This document shows, in pieces, positions 1-9,691 of a stretch of DNA of 64,000 bases. The DNA lies in contig JAKIML020000092.1 of assembly GCA_022702935.2 (NCBI GenBank), positions 1 through 64,000 of the forward strand, written 5' to 3'. The notes under the pieces were generated by a model that saw nothing but the letters and a program-made list of their open reading frames with translations, did not search any database and had not been told where the DNA came from. The stretch comes from Bacillota bacterium (GTDB lineage: Bacteria > Bacillota > Clostridia > DSM-8532). The translations under genes were made by a program, and so were the position numbers. The first letter of the stretch is position 1. Every line of letters starts with the position of its first letter.

Positions 1-79
1 AAAGCATAAGCTACTTCATTTTACTAGTTCCACCCCAACAATTGACGTAGAACCACTTTTCTTATGCTAACCAGTCAAA

Positions 80-730
80 TTATTCTTCAATGCGTTCAAA
101 AAAGCTCTTTGGTTTTTTACAGACAGGACAGATATAGGAATCGGGCAACTCCTCAAAGGGTGTATCACCGTCATAGACATAGCCGCAAACCTTGCACCGG
201 TATTTTCCTGCCTGGTCCGCATAGGCTGAGGGATTGTAGGAAGGCGCATTCTTGGGTGTGGTGCCCTTTTTATGATTCCTGTAGTAGTCATAGGTCAGGG
301 GCTCATCCTGCCCTATCTCCCAGCAGTCCTCCACCTCGGCCATAAACAGGGTATGGGTACCGGCGTCAACCGTCTCAAAGACCTTGCATGTCAGGCCCAC
401 CACCGTGTCCTTGGCCAGCACTGGGTTGCCGTTCTTGTCAAGGGTATGGGGAAAGCTCCTGAATTTATTGATCTTCTTTCCGGAATTAAAACCGAAGTGG
501 GCAATGGTTTCCATGGGGGCTGACTGCCCCAGGACTGAGACAGAGAAAGTCTTTGAGGCCATGATATAGTCATGGGTGAGGCTTTCCTTCGATACGACCA
601 CCACACATTTTACGGGCTCGGCAGTAATCTGCATCACGGTATTGACAATACATCCGTTAAGCTTGCCATCCTGTTGGGCACCTACCACATAAAGTCCGTA
701 GGAAATCTTAAACAGTGCTTTAAGATCCAT
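80..730 (-). CDS. Flavin reductase-rubredoxin fusion (high-molecular-weight rubredoxin type)
   Basis: This 216-residue protein has an N-terminal FMN-binding flavin reductase-like domain (about residues 1-155) and a C-terminal rubredoxin (about 175-216) with the paired CKVCGY and CPVCKKP iron ligands. The same architecture is known from anaerobes as high-molecular-weight rubredoxin, an NAD(P)H-dependent electron donor to flavodiiron proteins in oxygen and NO detoxification. The start at 730 follows an AAAGGAG site. It is cytoplasmic, with no signal or membrane segment. No flavodiiron partner is seen in the window, so its acceptor here is unknown. Confidence 0.85.
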   Translation of the reverse strand: MDLKALFKISYGLYVVGAQQDGKLNGCIVNTVMQITAEPVKCVVVVSKESLTHDYIMASKTFSVSVLGQSAPMETIAHFGFNSGKKINKFRSFPHTLDKNGNPVLAKDTVVGLTCKVFETVDAGTHTLFMAEVEDCWEIGQDEPLTYDYYRNHKKGTTPKNAPSYNPSAYADQAGKYRCKVCGYVYDGDTPFEELPDSYICPVCKKPKSFFERIEE

Positions 731-758
731 GTCTTCATCTCCTTTAGTATGTTACATT

Positions 759-1742
759 CTATTTTTCCATGGGATATTTGAGGTTCCATTGGGCCCGCAG
801 CTTATCCATGGTCTCCATAATGGCCACAGTTTCGTCCAGGGATATGATGCTGCTCTCCAAAGCACCATTTCTGAGGCAGTCCATGGCCTCCATGGCTTCA
901 TACTGATAGCCCGTGGATTCAAATTCCGGACCAAATTCTTCGATTCGGCCGTCTCGTAAGCAAAGCTTAGCTTTTTTGGCATAGAAGAAATCCGGAATAT
1001 GAATATAGCCCTGGGTGCCATAAATCCAGGCATCATTGACCAGCTCGGTCTCAATGGCCGAGCAAAGGCTCGCCATCCTGCCCTGCTCGTATCCAAAGAG
1101 AATGGTGCTTTGCTCATCCACCCCCGTAGGCCCTAAATGCACCAGACTCTTGATAGTTTCAGGCTGTTTGCCGAAGATCATGGACGCAAAGGATACAGGA
1201 TAAATTCCTACATCTAGCAGAGCACCGCCGCCCAGGGCCGGATCCACCAATCGGTTATGGGGTCCGCCGCCCTTGCTGATGCCAAAATCGGCTTTCAGAA
1301 GGTGTATATCTCCAATGAAGCCTTGTTCCAGCCATTCCCGGACCTTTTTAATGGCGGGTAGGAAGCGGGTCCACATAGCTTCCATGAGAAAAAGCTTCTT
1401 TTCACGGGCCAGGCGGATAACCTCCCGGGCTTCATCAGCATTGATGGTGAAGGACTTTTCGCAAAGCACGGCCTTTCCTGCATTAAGGCAGAGCAGCATG
1501 TTTTCCTTATGCGCGCTATGGGGCGTTGCAATGTAGATGATATCCACCTGATCGTCCCTAACCAGCTCCTCATAGCTCCCATAGGCTTTAGGAATGCCAT
1601 AGGTCTTGGCAAACTCCTGGGATCTATGAATATCCCTTGAGCCTACGGCTTTTATCTGGGCATCCTCAAGGGTTAAAAGGGCTTGTACAAATTTATGAGC
1701 AATGGCACCGGGGCCTAATATCCCCCATCTTATTTTCTCCAT
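759..1742 (-). CDS. Gfo/Idh/MocA family NAD(P)-dependent oxidoreductase
   Basis: About 327 residues with an N-terminal Rossmann fold (RWGILGPGAIAHKFV near the start), the family's ATPHSAH stretch and the downstream CEKSF motif whose lysine is the usual catalytic/cofactor residue. The C-terminal half is the substrate-binding sheet domain. Members oxidise sugars, inositols or dihydrodiols; the substrate cannot be told from sequence. I placed the start at 1742 rather than 1760 because the upstream ATG lies inside the GGAGGAGG ribosome binding site. It ends 29 bases upstream of the flavin-rubredoxin gene and may be cotranscribed with it. Confidence 0.88.
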   Translation of the reverse strand: MEKIRWGILGPGAIAHKFVQALLTLEDAQIKAVGSRDIHRSQEFAKTYGIPKAYGSYEELVRDDQVDIIYIATPHSAHKENMLLCLNAGKAVLCEKSFTINADEAREVIRLAREKKLFLMEAMWTRFLPAIKKVREWLEQGFIGDIHLLKADFGISKGGGPHNRLVDPALGGGALLDVGIYPVSFASMIFGKQPETIKSLVHLGPTGVDEQSTILFGYEQGRMASLCSAIETELVNDAWIYGTQGYIHIPDFFYAKKAKLCLRDGRIEEFGPEFESTGYQYEAMEAMDCLRNGALESSIISLDETVAIMETMDKLRAQWNLKYPMEK

Positions 1743-1870
1743 GAAAAGATCCTCCTCCATATGTGGATAGTGTAACCCAGCATATCCATTTCCTATTACA
1801 GGAAGTTTTCTTCCTGATTGTATGGTATCATATTTTATGATAGATCAAAAGATTGGAAGGTGCAGCATCC

Positions 1871-2075
1871 ATGAGTACATTTGAAAATTTCAAACAAAAA
1901 TACCCTCAGCAAAAGCTCCAGATTTACGGCCAATGGTTTCCCTATTAAACAGGCCCTTATTCATCTAATACCTGAGCCCAGGGTCATTACCGATATGCGC
2001 GGCGGCCACTTAGCCCTACTTTTGAAGATAGATCGCTATGTTCAAGAGATAAAAGGCTTTATCGATGGACTGTAA
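1871..2075 (+). pseudogene. Remnant of a small alpha/beta-hydrolase-like gene
   Basis: An ATG at 1871 after GGAAGGTGC opens 25 codons (MSTFENFKQKYPQQ...) and stops at a TAA. In another frame the DNA then encodes a stretch ending VITDMRGGHLALLLKIDRYVQEI..., which resembles the C-terminal His-containing loop and final helix of alpha/beta hydrolases (compare GGHL...). The central catalytic portion is missing. I read this as an internally deleted, frameshifted gene. The homology is judged by eye and the total length is far below a working hydrolase. Confidence 0.4.
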
Positions 2076-2163
2076 AGAAAATAGAATCCATAGGATGTAG
2101 AGCCATTCCTGAACCTGTGATAAAATTTACATAAAACCGAAAAGAAAAGGTGTTAAGGTATCC

Positions 2164-2850
2164 ATGGAGAAACCAAAGAAAAAAGCTTTAAAGATTATAA
2201 AGCGTGTATTTATCATTGCTTGTCTTTTGAAAATAACAGCATTTGCATCGCTATTTGCCATCAATTATTACGTGAAGGCCGCGGTAAAGGATCAAATCAT
2301 TACCGCTGCTGAAGCCTCAACTTTCAATGCTGATTGCATTCTTGTATTGGGCGCAGGGGTTATTAATGGCCGGCCCTCACCCATGCTCACCGACAGGCTG
2401 CTGGAGGGTATTAATCTGTATAAGGCCGGGGCATCCAAAAAGCTTTTGATGAGCGGGGATCATGGACAAAAGGATTATGATGAAGTCAATACCATGAAGC
2501 AGTTTGCCATGGATTATGACATACCCTCCCAGGATATTTTTATGGATCACGCCGGCTTCTCCACCTACGAAAGTATGTACCGGGCCAGGGACATTTTCCA
2601 GGCTAAAAAGATCATCATTGTGACCCAGGAATATCATCTCTACCGAGCCCTCTATGTGGCCAATGCTCTGGGCCTTGAGGCCTATGGTGTTCCATCCGAC
2701 CCCAGGGAGTATTATGGTCAGGAATACCGGGAGGCCCGTGAGATTCTGGCCCGTTTCAAGGATTTCTTTATGGCTATTTTTAAGCCCCTTCCTACTTATT
2801 TGGGTGAGGTCATCCCCGTCAGCGGCAACGGGGATTTGACCAATGATTGA
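2164..2850 (+). CDS. SanA/YdcF-like DUF218 membrane-anchored protein
   Basis: A 228-residue protein with a basic N-terminus and one transmembrane helix (about residues 14-37), followed by an extracytoplasmic DUF218 domain. The family pattern is visible as DCILVLGAGV, the TDRLLEGINLYKAG helix, LMSGDHG and VTQEYHLYRALYVA. SanA in E. coli affects envelope barrier function and vancomycin sensitivity at high temperature; the biochemical activity of the family is not settled. It is a single plus-strand gene followed at once by an intrinsic terminator. Confidence 0.85.
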   Translation: MEKPKKKALKIIKRVFIIACLLKITAFASLFAINYYVKAAVKDQIITAAEASTFNADCILVLGAGVINGRPSPMLTDRLLEGINLYKAGASKKLLMSGDHGQKDYDEVNTMKQFAMDYDIPSQDIFMDHAGFSTYESMYRARDIFQAKKIIIVTQEYHLYRALYVANALGLEAYGVPSDPREYYGQEYREAREILARFKDFFMAIFKPLPTYLGEVIPVSGNGDLTND

Positions 2851-2875
2851 GTGAACATAATTAAATACTATTTTA

Positions 2876-2903
2876 AAGACAGGCCAAAAAACCTGTCTTT
2901 TTT
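2876..2903 (+). terminator. Intrinsic terminator after the SanA-like gene
   Basis: AAGACAGG and CCTGTCTT form a perfect 8-bp stem around a short A-rich loop, followed directly by a T run. It lies 26 bases after the stop of the upstream gene. Confidence 0.85.
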
Positions 2904-3048
2904 ACTGTGAATGACAGGTTCATATGTTCAGCAGAGCAATATGTATATTAGCTCTACCAATCCTTACCTAAGCTAATCTTATGAATCCCTCATCCCCTAA
3001 AGAATTGGTAACGACTCTTTGATCAACTCCTACCATAAAATTCAAAAC

Positions 3049-6000
3049 GTTTACCGTCCCCTCGCGGGTACGAATTGCGACGGCTATGGACCAGGCTATC
3101 ATGGACAGCAAGGGGTTTCCGTCCCCTCGCGGGTACGAATTGCGACTCGAGAAAGCGCTTATACCCCTCTTTCCTTGTCAGTTTCCGTCCCCTCGCGGGT
3201 ACGAATTGCGACTAAGACAGAATCAGTTCCTCTCGGAGAATTAAAGTTTCCGTCCCCTCGCGGGTACGAATTGCGACGAATGCAATGATATGCTTTTCGT
3301 TTATCGTCCTCGTTTCCGTCCCCTCGCGGGTACGAATTGCGACGAATTTCTTGACCAGTCCAAGATCCTTGCCCAGAGTTTCCGTCCCCTCGCGGGTACG
3401 AATTGCGACGTATTACACTAGGCCCCCGTTTTATGTCTGTATGGTTTCCGTCCCCTCGCGGGTACGAATTGCGACGATTGCAACAGCGGTAATCGCAACA
3501 GCGGTGATTGGTTTCCGTCCCCTCGCGGGTACGAATTGCGACTCGGTACGACTGATGGGCAGATAATGAAGTTTGATGTTTCCGTCCCCTCGCGGGTACG
3601 AATTGCGACGAGGTCAAACGAGAGGACATGCGCAGGATGGTTCAGTTTCCGTCCCCTCGCGGGTACGAATTGCGACGAGGCCGAACGTGATAGTATTTCT
3701 GGCTATTTAGAGTTTCCGTCCCCTCGCGGGTACGAATTGCGACTGAGTGAGGATGGGAGCAGTAAAGACGCATAAGCGTTTCCGTCCCCTCGCGGGTACG
3801 AATTGCGACAGGATGTATGCGACATATTAGACTTAAGCAATAGCAGTTTCCGTCCCCTCGCGGGTACGAATTGCGGCGCGGAAGTGTGGCATATGGCGAT
3901 ATGGATAGCAAGTTTCCGTCCCCTCGCGGGTACGAATTGCGACACACAAACTATGGTGCTGCGAGTTTATTAAAAATGTTTCCGTCCCCTCGCGGGTACG
4001 AATTGCGACGCGATATTGGAGTTGGAGATGCCGGAGAGTTGCGGTTTCCGTCCCCTCGCGGGTACGAATTGCGACGATTACATAGAATTAGAACTTTGGT
4101 TCCCATTACGTTTCCGTCCCCTCGCGGGTACGAATTGCGACTCTTCAGTTCCATATGCTTCATTATTAGATAAGAGTTTCCGTCCCTCGCGGGTACGAAT
4201 TGCGACGAAAGTAAATTTTATTTGCCTTAAACGGCAGGAAAGTTTCCGTCCCCTCGCGGGTACGAATTGCGACTCGGTACGACTGATGGGCAGATAATGA
4301 AGTTTGATGTTTCCGTCCCCTCGCGGGTACGAATTGCGACCCGTCATACATAGGGTGGGCATCGGCACGCTTGAGTTTCCGTCCCCTCGCGGGTACGAAT
4401 TGCGACCTGTTTCATTAAGTCCTTTGTATTTTTTAACCTTGTTTCCGTCCCCTCGCGGGTACGAATTGCGACTACAACGGAGCCCTCGGTACCGAAACCG
4501 GGAGTTGTTTCCGTCCCCTCGCGGGTACGAATTGCGACTATATGGAGTGTCAAGCACACACAAGCTTAATGGTTTCCGTCCCCTCGCGGGTACGAATTGC
4601 GACTCTATCCCTAAGTCTGTAAGTAAGGTTGTGAGAGGGTTTCCGTCCCCTCGCGGGTACGAATTGCGACTTACACGACGAACCATATTATATAGCAATA
4701 GAAGTTTCCGTCCCCTCGCGGGTACGAATTGCGACGCATATATTGACAGCGCAAAAAAGACAATTGTAGTTTCCGTCCCCTCGCGGGTACGAATTGCGAC
4801 GCATCATCCGTAAGACTTGACGAGGACCTAATGGTTTCCGTCCCCTCGCGGGTACGAATTGCGACTCCCCCTTAAATTTAACAAGGGGATGTTAGATATG
4901 TTTCCGTCCCCTCGCGGGTACGAATTGCGACGCTAGAAGAGGCAGCCCAAATAATATATAGCAATAGTTTCCGTCCCCTCGCGGGTACGAATTGCGACTA
5001 AAGCCCCTGTCGGCACTATTGCGCTCTGGAATGTTTCCGTCCCCTCGCGGGTACGAATTGCGACAATACCATAGTGATTTAATCTAATATCAAGGCGGTG
5101 TTTCCGTCCCCTCGCGGGTACGAATTGCGACTAAAAAGTGGAATGACACTTAATGATGTTAATAGGTTTCCGTCCCCTCGCGGGTACGAATTGCGACGTA
5201 TTCCACAATGTATAAATCTAAGTTACCTATCGTTTCCGTCCCCTCGCGGGTACGAATTGCGACAAGTATTAATAAAAGGCATTAAAAGTAAAGCAGGGTT
5301 TCCGTCCCCTCGCGGGTACGAATTGCGACACGATAGATGGCATAGAGTTATTCTCAGCAAAAGGTTTCCGTCCCCTCGCGGGTACGAATTGCGACCAGAT
5401 TGGGTTGGTAGTGGAATAAAAAACTCTGGTTTCCGTCCCCTCGCGGGTACGAATTGCGACTACAGGGACGGGCAACTATTGTCCGCCACCTGGGAGGTTT
5501 CCGTCCCCTCGCGGGTACGAATTGCGACGAAAATGCTGGAAACCTTGATTATAATAAAAATGTTTCCGTCCCCTCGCGGGTACGAATTGCGACTTTATCA
5601 GACTATAGACGCTCTCGGAAAAGTCAGGTTTCCGTCCCCTCGCGGGTACGAATTGCGACACGGCAACAGGCGGCAGTATCACCTTTAATAGTGTTTCCGT
5701 CCCCTCGCGGGTACGAATTGCGACCCAAAAGGTCGAAGAAGGTAGCCGCCTTTACTTTGTTTCCGTCCCCTCGCGGGTACGAATTGCGACCACACGCGCG
5801 CACAGAACGCAATCGCCTGGTCATGTTTCCGTCCCCTCGCGGGTACGAATTGCGACTTAGCGGTGAAGTGGTGACAACGGGTTGGTTAAGTTTCCGTCCC
5901 CTCGCGGGTACGAATTGCGACTACAGAGGGCGGCACAGTTGCTTGATTTTCTGAAGTTTCCGTCCCCTCGCGGGTACGAATTGCGACAAAACTTTACCGA

Positions 6001-6052
6001 GTTACCCGCCCAAAAGGTCGGTTTCCGTCCCCTCGCGGGTACGAATTGCGAC
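3049..6052 (-). CRISPR. CRISPR array, 46 repeats and 45 spacers, type III-A repeat
   Basis: I counted 46 copies of a 32-base repeat. On the plus strand it begins GTTTCCGTCCCC and ends GAATTGCGAC. Spacers are 33-36 bases and the period is about 66. On the minus strand the repeat ends GGGGACGGAAAC, matching the end of known type III-A repeats and giving the 8-base crRNA tag ACGGAAAC, so I assign minus-strand transcription with the leader at the right. The outermost left repeat (3049-3081) has an extra A, as expected at the leader-distal end. The copy at 3846 has G for A near its end, and the copy at 4176 lacks one C. Spacers 3543-3577 and 4274-4308 are identical. The cas operon lies just to the right; no cas1 or cas2 is in the window. 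Confidence 0.98.
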
Positions 6053-6306
6053 TGCCTATATGTAGAACTTAGATGTATCAAGGCTTTTAAACCCCAAAAT
6101 GCGGATGACAAATTTCTATTAATTTTTCAAGGAGCAGAACTACATAAAAACTTCAGAAACCAGCTTGTAATACCAGGTGCGAATAACCCGGCAAATTTAT
6201 GTGCACTTGGGATTCGCACCTGGATGAGGATTACTTGACAGGGGCAAAAAACCATACATCTGTCAAATAGCATATCTTTTAATAAAACATCCAATCCAGC
6301 AAAGGA
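6053..6306 (-). promoter_or_regulatory. Presumed CRISPR leader with two inverted repeats
   Basis: This 254-base AT-rich stretch lies between csm6 and the leader-proximal repeat. It holds a perfect 12-bp inverted repeat (CCAGGTGCGAAT and ATTCGCACCTGG, about 6173-6224) and a 7-bp one (TTGACAG and CTGTCAA, about 6234-6266). Neither has a T run, so they are not obvious terminators. I see no convincing -35/-10 pair. Calling it the leader rests on position and on repeat orientation. Confidence 0.55.
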
Positions 6307-7668
6307 TTAATCCTGCTCTGAGAATGGCGATTTTTTTGGAATGGGAATATCGTCAATCGCCCTATTCAGTTCATCATAGGAGTTCCAATAGTCTTGCGGG
6401 AATGATATGCAACAGCTCAAAAAGTCCTGTAGCATCTTCAATATGTCTGCTGTACCCAACCCGACTTTTTCTTTTATCCATTCTTCTGTGACAGCAACAA
6501 TTTCATGGGCTGCAATATTGCGTACATCACCCTCGAAATTTCTCAGTCGGCGTGCAAGATAAATTACTTTTTTTCTTCCCCTGGCCTGAATAAACGGATA
6601 CAGTACAGCAGCACTGGGCTCCTTATCCCTATATCCTTCTTTAAAAGCTTCATCGAGAACGATCTGAAGTTCTCTTGGTAGTGCATCTCGGGCGAGAATC
6701 GGTCGCCTTTTGCCCCCTCTGCCATCAATCCTATAATAACTTTCAATGGCTAAGGCGCACTGTTTTTCCAAGTAAAGCTCAAACAAGTCGGTTAAAACGG
6801 GTGAAACAGCACGAACAAAGTCAGCAAGCTCCCCCTTGGCCAGTTTTAACTTAAGCGAGAGAATATACTCAAAGCAGATCATGGCTTTTTTTGAGTAATC
6901 CTCACTCCTGATTGGCAAAAGATCATATCCGGCAGCTTTGGCTAACCTGTCTGCCTCCTCTATCTTGAGCATATTCCTCAGTTCACCTGCCTTTACAATA
7001 TGGATCATTCTGGGATCAAGATATTCCCTGATGGTTTCGGCCACTAACGAAGCAGCCTTATAATCGTATGCAGCAGTAAGACTGGAGACAAGGTCCCGCT
7101 TCAAAAGCGCATTCAACATCTTATTGTCCGGTTTCAGGATGCGTTTTGTGCGGGTTTCCTCATAGTTGTCCCTATTCTTTATCCATTCTTCCTCAATGTT
7201 ATAGCTCTCGCTAACAGGAGAACTGGTATTTGATTTTTTCTCAGGTCCTGCTACCTGTAAGGCAATCACTGGTCTTTTGCTTAAACTACTGACTAAATTC
7301 AAAGCACTTTTCATTTGAGTCGTTCCAGATGATACATTTAGCAGAATTTTACTCTTCGGATATTTGTTATGGATCTGCTCAATAATTACTGTAAACTCAT
7401 CATAAAATATATCGAATTCATGTGCATCAGTTAAATCTGGCCTCTTAATTTTTTCCACCGAACAGGTTAAGCCAAGTGCCTGACAAAGTTTATTAATATA
7501 AACTTCGTATCTGTTATCCTTGGCATCAAAATCACACATTTCCTTCGACAAAAAAAGGTAAACTTTCTGCGGTTTATAATACCTGCAAATATGTATCATG
7601 GCACCGTCATGATAGCCACGCGTTGGATCAGAAAAACCCACAGGTGAGAATAAGACATACTCACTCAT
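6307..7668 (-). CDS. csm6: Csm6, CARF-HEPN cyclic-oligoadenylate-activated ribonuclease
   Basis: The 453-residue protein has an N-terminal CARF domain (LFSPVGFSDPTRGYHDGA near the start and the LNVSSGTTQMKS ligand-binding loop about residues 110-125) and a C-terminal helical HEPN domain with R383-NIAA-H388, the Rx4H nuclease motif. Csm6 homodimers bind cyclic oligoadenylate made by Cas10 and then cut RNA non-specifically. The start at 7668 follows AGGAGG; the longer reading from 7686 would include that ribosome binding site. It is the last gene of the csm operon and the one nearest the array. The catalytic motif looks intact. Confidence 0.93.
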   Translation of the reverse strand: MSEYVLFSPVGFSDPTRGYHDGAMIHICRYYKPQKVYLFLSKEMCDFDAKDNRYEVYINKLCQALGLTCSVEKIKRPDLTDAHEFDIFYDEFTVIIEQIHNKYPKSKILLNVSSGTTQMKSALNLVSSLSKRPVIALQVAGPEKKSNTSSPVSESYNIEEEWIKNRDNYEETRTKRILKPDNKMLNALLKRDLVSSLTAAYDYKAASLVAETIREYLDPRMIHIVKAGELRNMLKIEEADRLAKAAGYDLLPIRSEDYSKKAMICFEYILSLKLKLAKGELADFVRAVSPVLTDLFELYLEKQCALAIESYYRIDGRGGKRRPILARDALPRELQIVLDEAFKEGYRDKEPSAAVLYPFIQARGRKKVIYLARRLRNFEGDVRNIAAHEIVAVTEEWIKEKVGLGTADILKMLQDFLSCCISFPQDYWNSYDELNRAIDDIPIPKKSPFSEQD

Positions 7669-7698
7669 ATAACTCCTCCTATGCATCAGTTTATTGAT

Positions 7699-8457
7699 TC
7701 ATGCCTGCTGCTTCGTGATCTGATTTATACGGCATCCACCCATCCCCAGAGCAGTTTTGATGCCAATGCCTGCATACTCGCAGAAGGACAGAATCACTCC
7801 TGCAAGACGAGCAAGCTGAGCAGGTCCGTGAATAAATAGGGACAGATTCCCTCTATAGCCCAAAATTCTGCTGCCATCCAGAGAATACTGCGCCGAACGC
7901 AATGCATATTTTGAAATAGAAATATTGGTAGCGATTTGAGCCAGAACTTCCGGGTCATCAAGGTCATATTCACGGGAGTAAGCGCTGAAGCGCGCACTTA
8001 AGCTTTGAACGATCAATTCAGAGGTCGGAAAGAGCACATACCTGCCGTTGCTTTTATGGGTACAAGGTGTGATAAATTCAAGCAGATATCTTCTGCAAGG
8101 TTCATCTGTATTAAAGAAATGGCCTACATAATCGCGCTCAGTTAGCGCTTTCCGCTCAGTACCGATTATACTCAGACGAATGTTTTTACTCTTAATATAA
8201 ATCTCCGTCAACGGCATAACAGCCTTGATAATCTGTTCAGATACCTTATCATCCCAAAGTCCGATATGCCAATCCAGCCTGTTTTCATCAAGCGGATTGA
8301 CATACTGGGAAAAAGGTCTGAGCTTAATATCATGAAGCTCCTGAGCCATGTCCTCAGGAAGAAGCTCCACTAAAGCGCCATGCAATAAGGAGCCCCAGTG
8401 ATAGGATGGTTTTTCTTCTTTTGTGCTCACACAATGCAAAACGATCTTTTGAAGCAT
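7699..8457 (-). CDS. cas6: Cas6 CRISPR repeat endoribonuclease
   Basis: About 252 residues with the two-ferredoxin-fold RAMP organisation of Cas6 and the glycine-rich C-terminal loop YAGIGIKTALGMGG (final 20 residues), which is diagnostic. It cuts the repeat in the pre-crRNA to leave the ACGGAAAC 5' tag. I prefer the ATG at 8457 (26 bases after csm5, behind GGGGG) over one at 8526 that overlaps csm5 by 44 bases without a ribosome binding site. A His near the N-terminus of the shorter form (HCVSTKEE) could be the general acid; that is inference. Confidence 0.9.
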   Translation of the reverse strand: MLQKIVLHCVSTKEEKPSYHWGSLLHGALVELLPEDMAQELHDIKLRPFSQYVNPLDENRLDWHIGLWDDKVSEQIIKAVMPLTEIYIKSKNIRLSIIGTERKALTERDYVGHFFNTDEPCRRYLLEFITPCTHKSNGRYVLFPTSELIVQSLSARFSAYSREYDLDDPEVLAQIATNISISKYALRSAQYSLDGSRILGYRGNLSLFIHGPAQLARLAGVILSFCEYAGIGIKTALGMGGCRINQITKQQA

Positions 8458-8482
8458 ATGCGACCCCCGCAGCCAGACATCT

Positions 8483-9691
8483 TCACACAACTGATTTGAT
8501 ACTGATGGTGCATTTCCCCATTTCATAATATTGATTATTAAATTTTGTAGCTTTAAACATATGGGGTGAAACCTTAAACCTGGTTAAATCCCTTTCATGG
8601 GCATGACCCGAAAACTGTTTTGACAAGATGGTTCCAGAAAGCTTCACCGCCCTCTCCCTGTCCTTAACAAGCGGATAGATCAAGGTTTTGCTTACATAAC
8701 CTGAGCCACCGCCTAAAATGACAGGTATTTTCTCGGACCAGTCCAGGTCTTCATTTTTTATAGCGTCAGGAAGATGTGAGAAATACCTTTTGAAGCTCTC
8801 ATGCTGTTTTTTATAAAAGCTCTTAAGAGCATGCTTAATAAATTCTATATCAATACCAACTTCTTTGAGAATGGTATGATCCAGCGTAAGAGAAAAACTC
8901 ACCCTTGTATTGGGCATCAGACATTCCCTGTATGTTGAAATAACTTCTTCTGAGCCATCCGGTCTGATATCATATTTACCGCAAATCGTCAGGCGCTCGC
9001 AGCTGATGGGTTGGCTGTCGCTGATTTGAATTCCTCTCATAAAATCTTTGAGTATTTCATTATTGGACAAATTATCGTCATCATCTTGTCGGGCTTCACT
9101 TTCTTGGTTGCCCTCATGGTTATGTTCCTGAGAAAAAGGTATATCGAGTTTGTGAAAAATCTCCTCACTTAATTTATTTGATTCTGTACTCATATATCTG
9201 GTTCTATCATAAAAGTTTTGAGCCGCTTCCTCCATTCCATTAACGATACCTTCAAAGCAGCCATTTTCAATAAGCTTGGCAGCAATTGCTGTACGTAAAA
9301 CACCTTTTAAGCTGGAACCGGGTATGTAAGGGTTTCCATCAGGGCCCTTTATAAAAGTTGAAACCCCTCTGAATTTCTCATGGTACATAACCTCCCCGGC
9401 ATGGATGGAGTATGCGGTAAATTGGCAATAATCTTCCATTCTGACATGATGATTGGACAGGAAAAAGATCATATTTCTCTGAGAAGGATCGAGCATATAA
9501 TGCTCATAGGCTTCAAGGAGGGACCGCTTTTTTAAGTAATTTATAAAGCGGCTGAAGTCAACCATATGGATAATGCCGTTTTTTTTATCAAAAATATAAT
9601 CCTTCTTGGTCAACATTCGCCCAGAGCCGATAAATATCGGTGACTGCGTTTCAAGTTCTATCTGAAAGTTTTCAAGATGTCCAAGCTTCAT
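8483..9691 (-). CDS. csm5: Csm5, type III-A RAMP backbone protein
   Basis: The 402-residue RAMP protein shows the Csm5 pattern: an N-terminal IELETQSPIFIGSG strand-loop and the later YIPGSSLKGVLRTAI glycine-rich/basic loop that packs on crRNA. Csm5 caps the 3' end of the crRNA in the Csm complex and helps crRNA maturation. The start at 9691 overlaps the csm4 stop by four bases (ATGA), a standard coupling signal, so the in-frame ATG at 9724 is rejected. An acidic, low-complexity insert (ESEARQDDDDN, about residues 195-205) is probably a surface loop. Confidence 0.92.
   Translation of the reverse strand: MKLGHLENFQIELETQSPIFIGSGRMLTKKDYIFDKKNGIIHMVDFSRFINYLKKRSLLEAYEHYMLDPSQRNMIFFLSNHHVRMEDYCQFTAYSIHAGEVMYHEKFRGVSTFIKGPDGNPYIPGSSLKGVLRTAIAAKLIENGCFEGIVNGMEEAAQNFYDRTRYMSTESNKLSEEIFHKLDIPFSQEHNHEGNQESEARQDDDDNLSNNEILKDFMRGIQISDSQPISCERLTICGKYDIRPDGSEEVISTYRECLMPNTRVSFSLTLDHTILKEVGIDIEFIKHALKSFYKKQHESFKRYFSHLPDAIKNEDLDWSEKIPVILGGGSGYVSKTLIYPLVKDRERAVKLSGTILSKQFSGHAHERDLTRFKVSPHMFKATKFNNQYYEMGKCTISIKSVV

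Noticed and set aside
3-68. 8-bp inverted repeat AGCATAAG/CTTATGCT at the left edge
   Set aside because: The arms are short with a 50-base loop and no T run; it is cut close to the window edge and cannot be interpreted.
4671-4999. Shared 12-base string TATATAGCAATA in two spacers (about 4671-4703 and 4932-4966)
   Set aside because: The flanking bases differ, the string is AT-rich, and with 45 spacers a match of this kind is not rare.
3049-6052. Plus-strand transcription of the array
   Set aside because: The repeat would then end in GCGAC. On the minus strand it ends in ACGGAAAC, the type III-A tag, and the degenerate terminal repeat is at the left, as expected for a right-hand leader.
3019-6238. 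Many long reading frames across 3.0-6.2 kb encoding repeated PSPRGYELR- or RNSYPRGDGN-like peptides
   Set aside because: They are translations of the CRISPR repeat in different frames, broken by unrelated spacers, without ribosome binding sites.
6234-6266. TTGACAG/CTGTCAA repeat as an intrinsic terminator of csm6
   Set aside because: There is no T run after the stem on either strand, and the arms are only 7 bp with a long loop.
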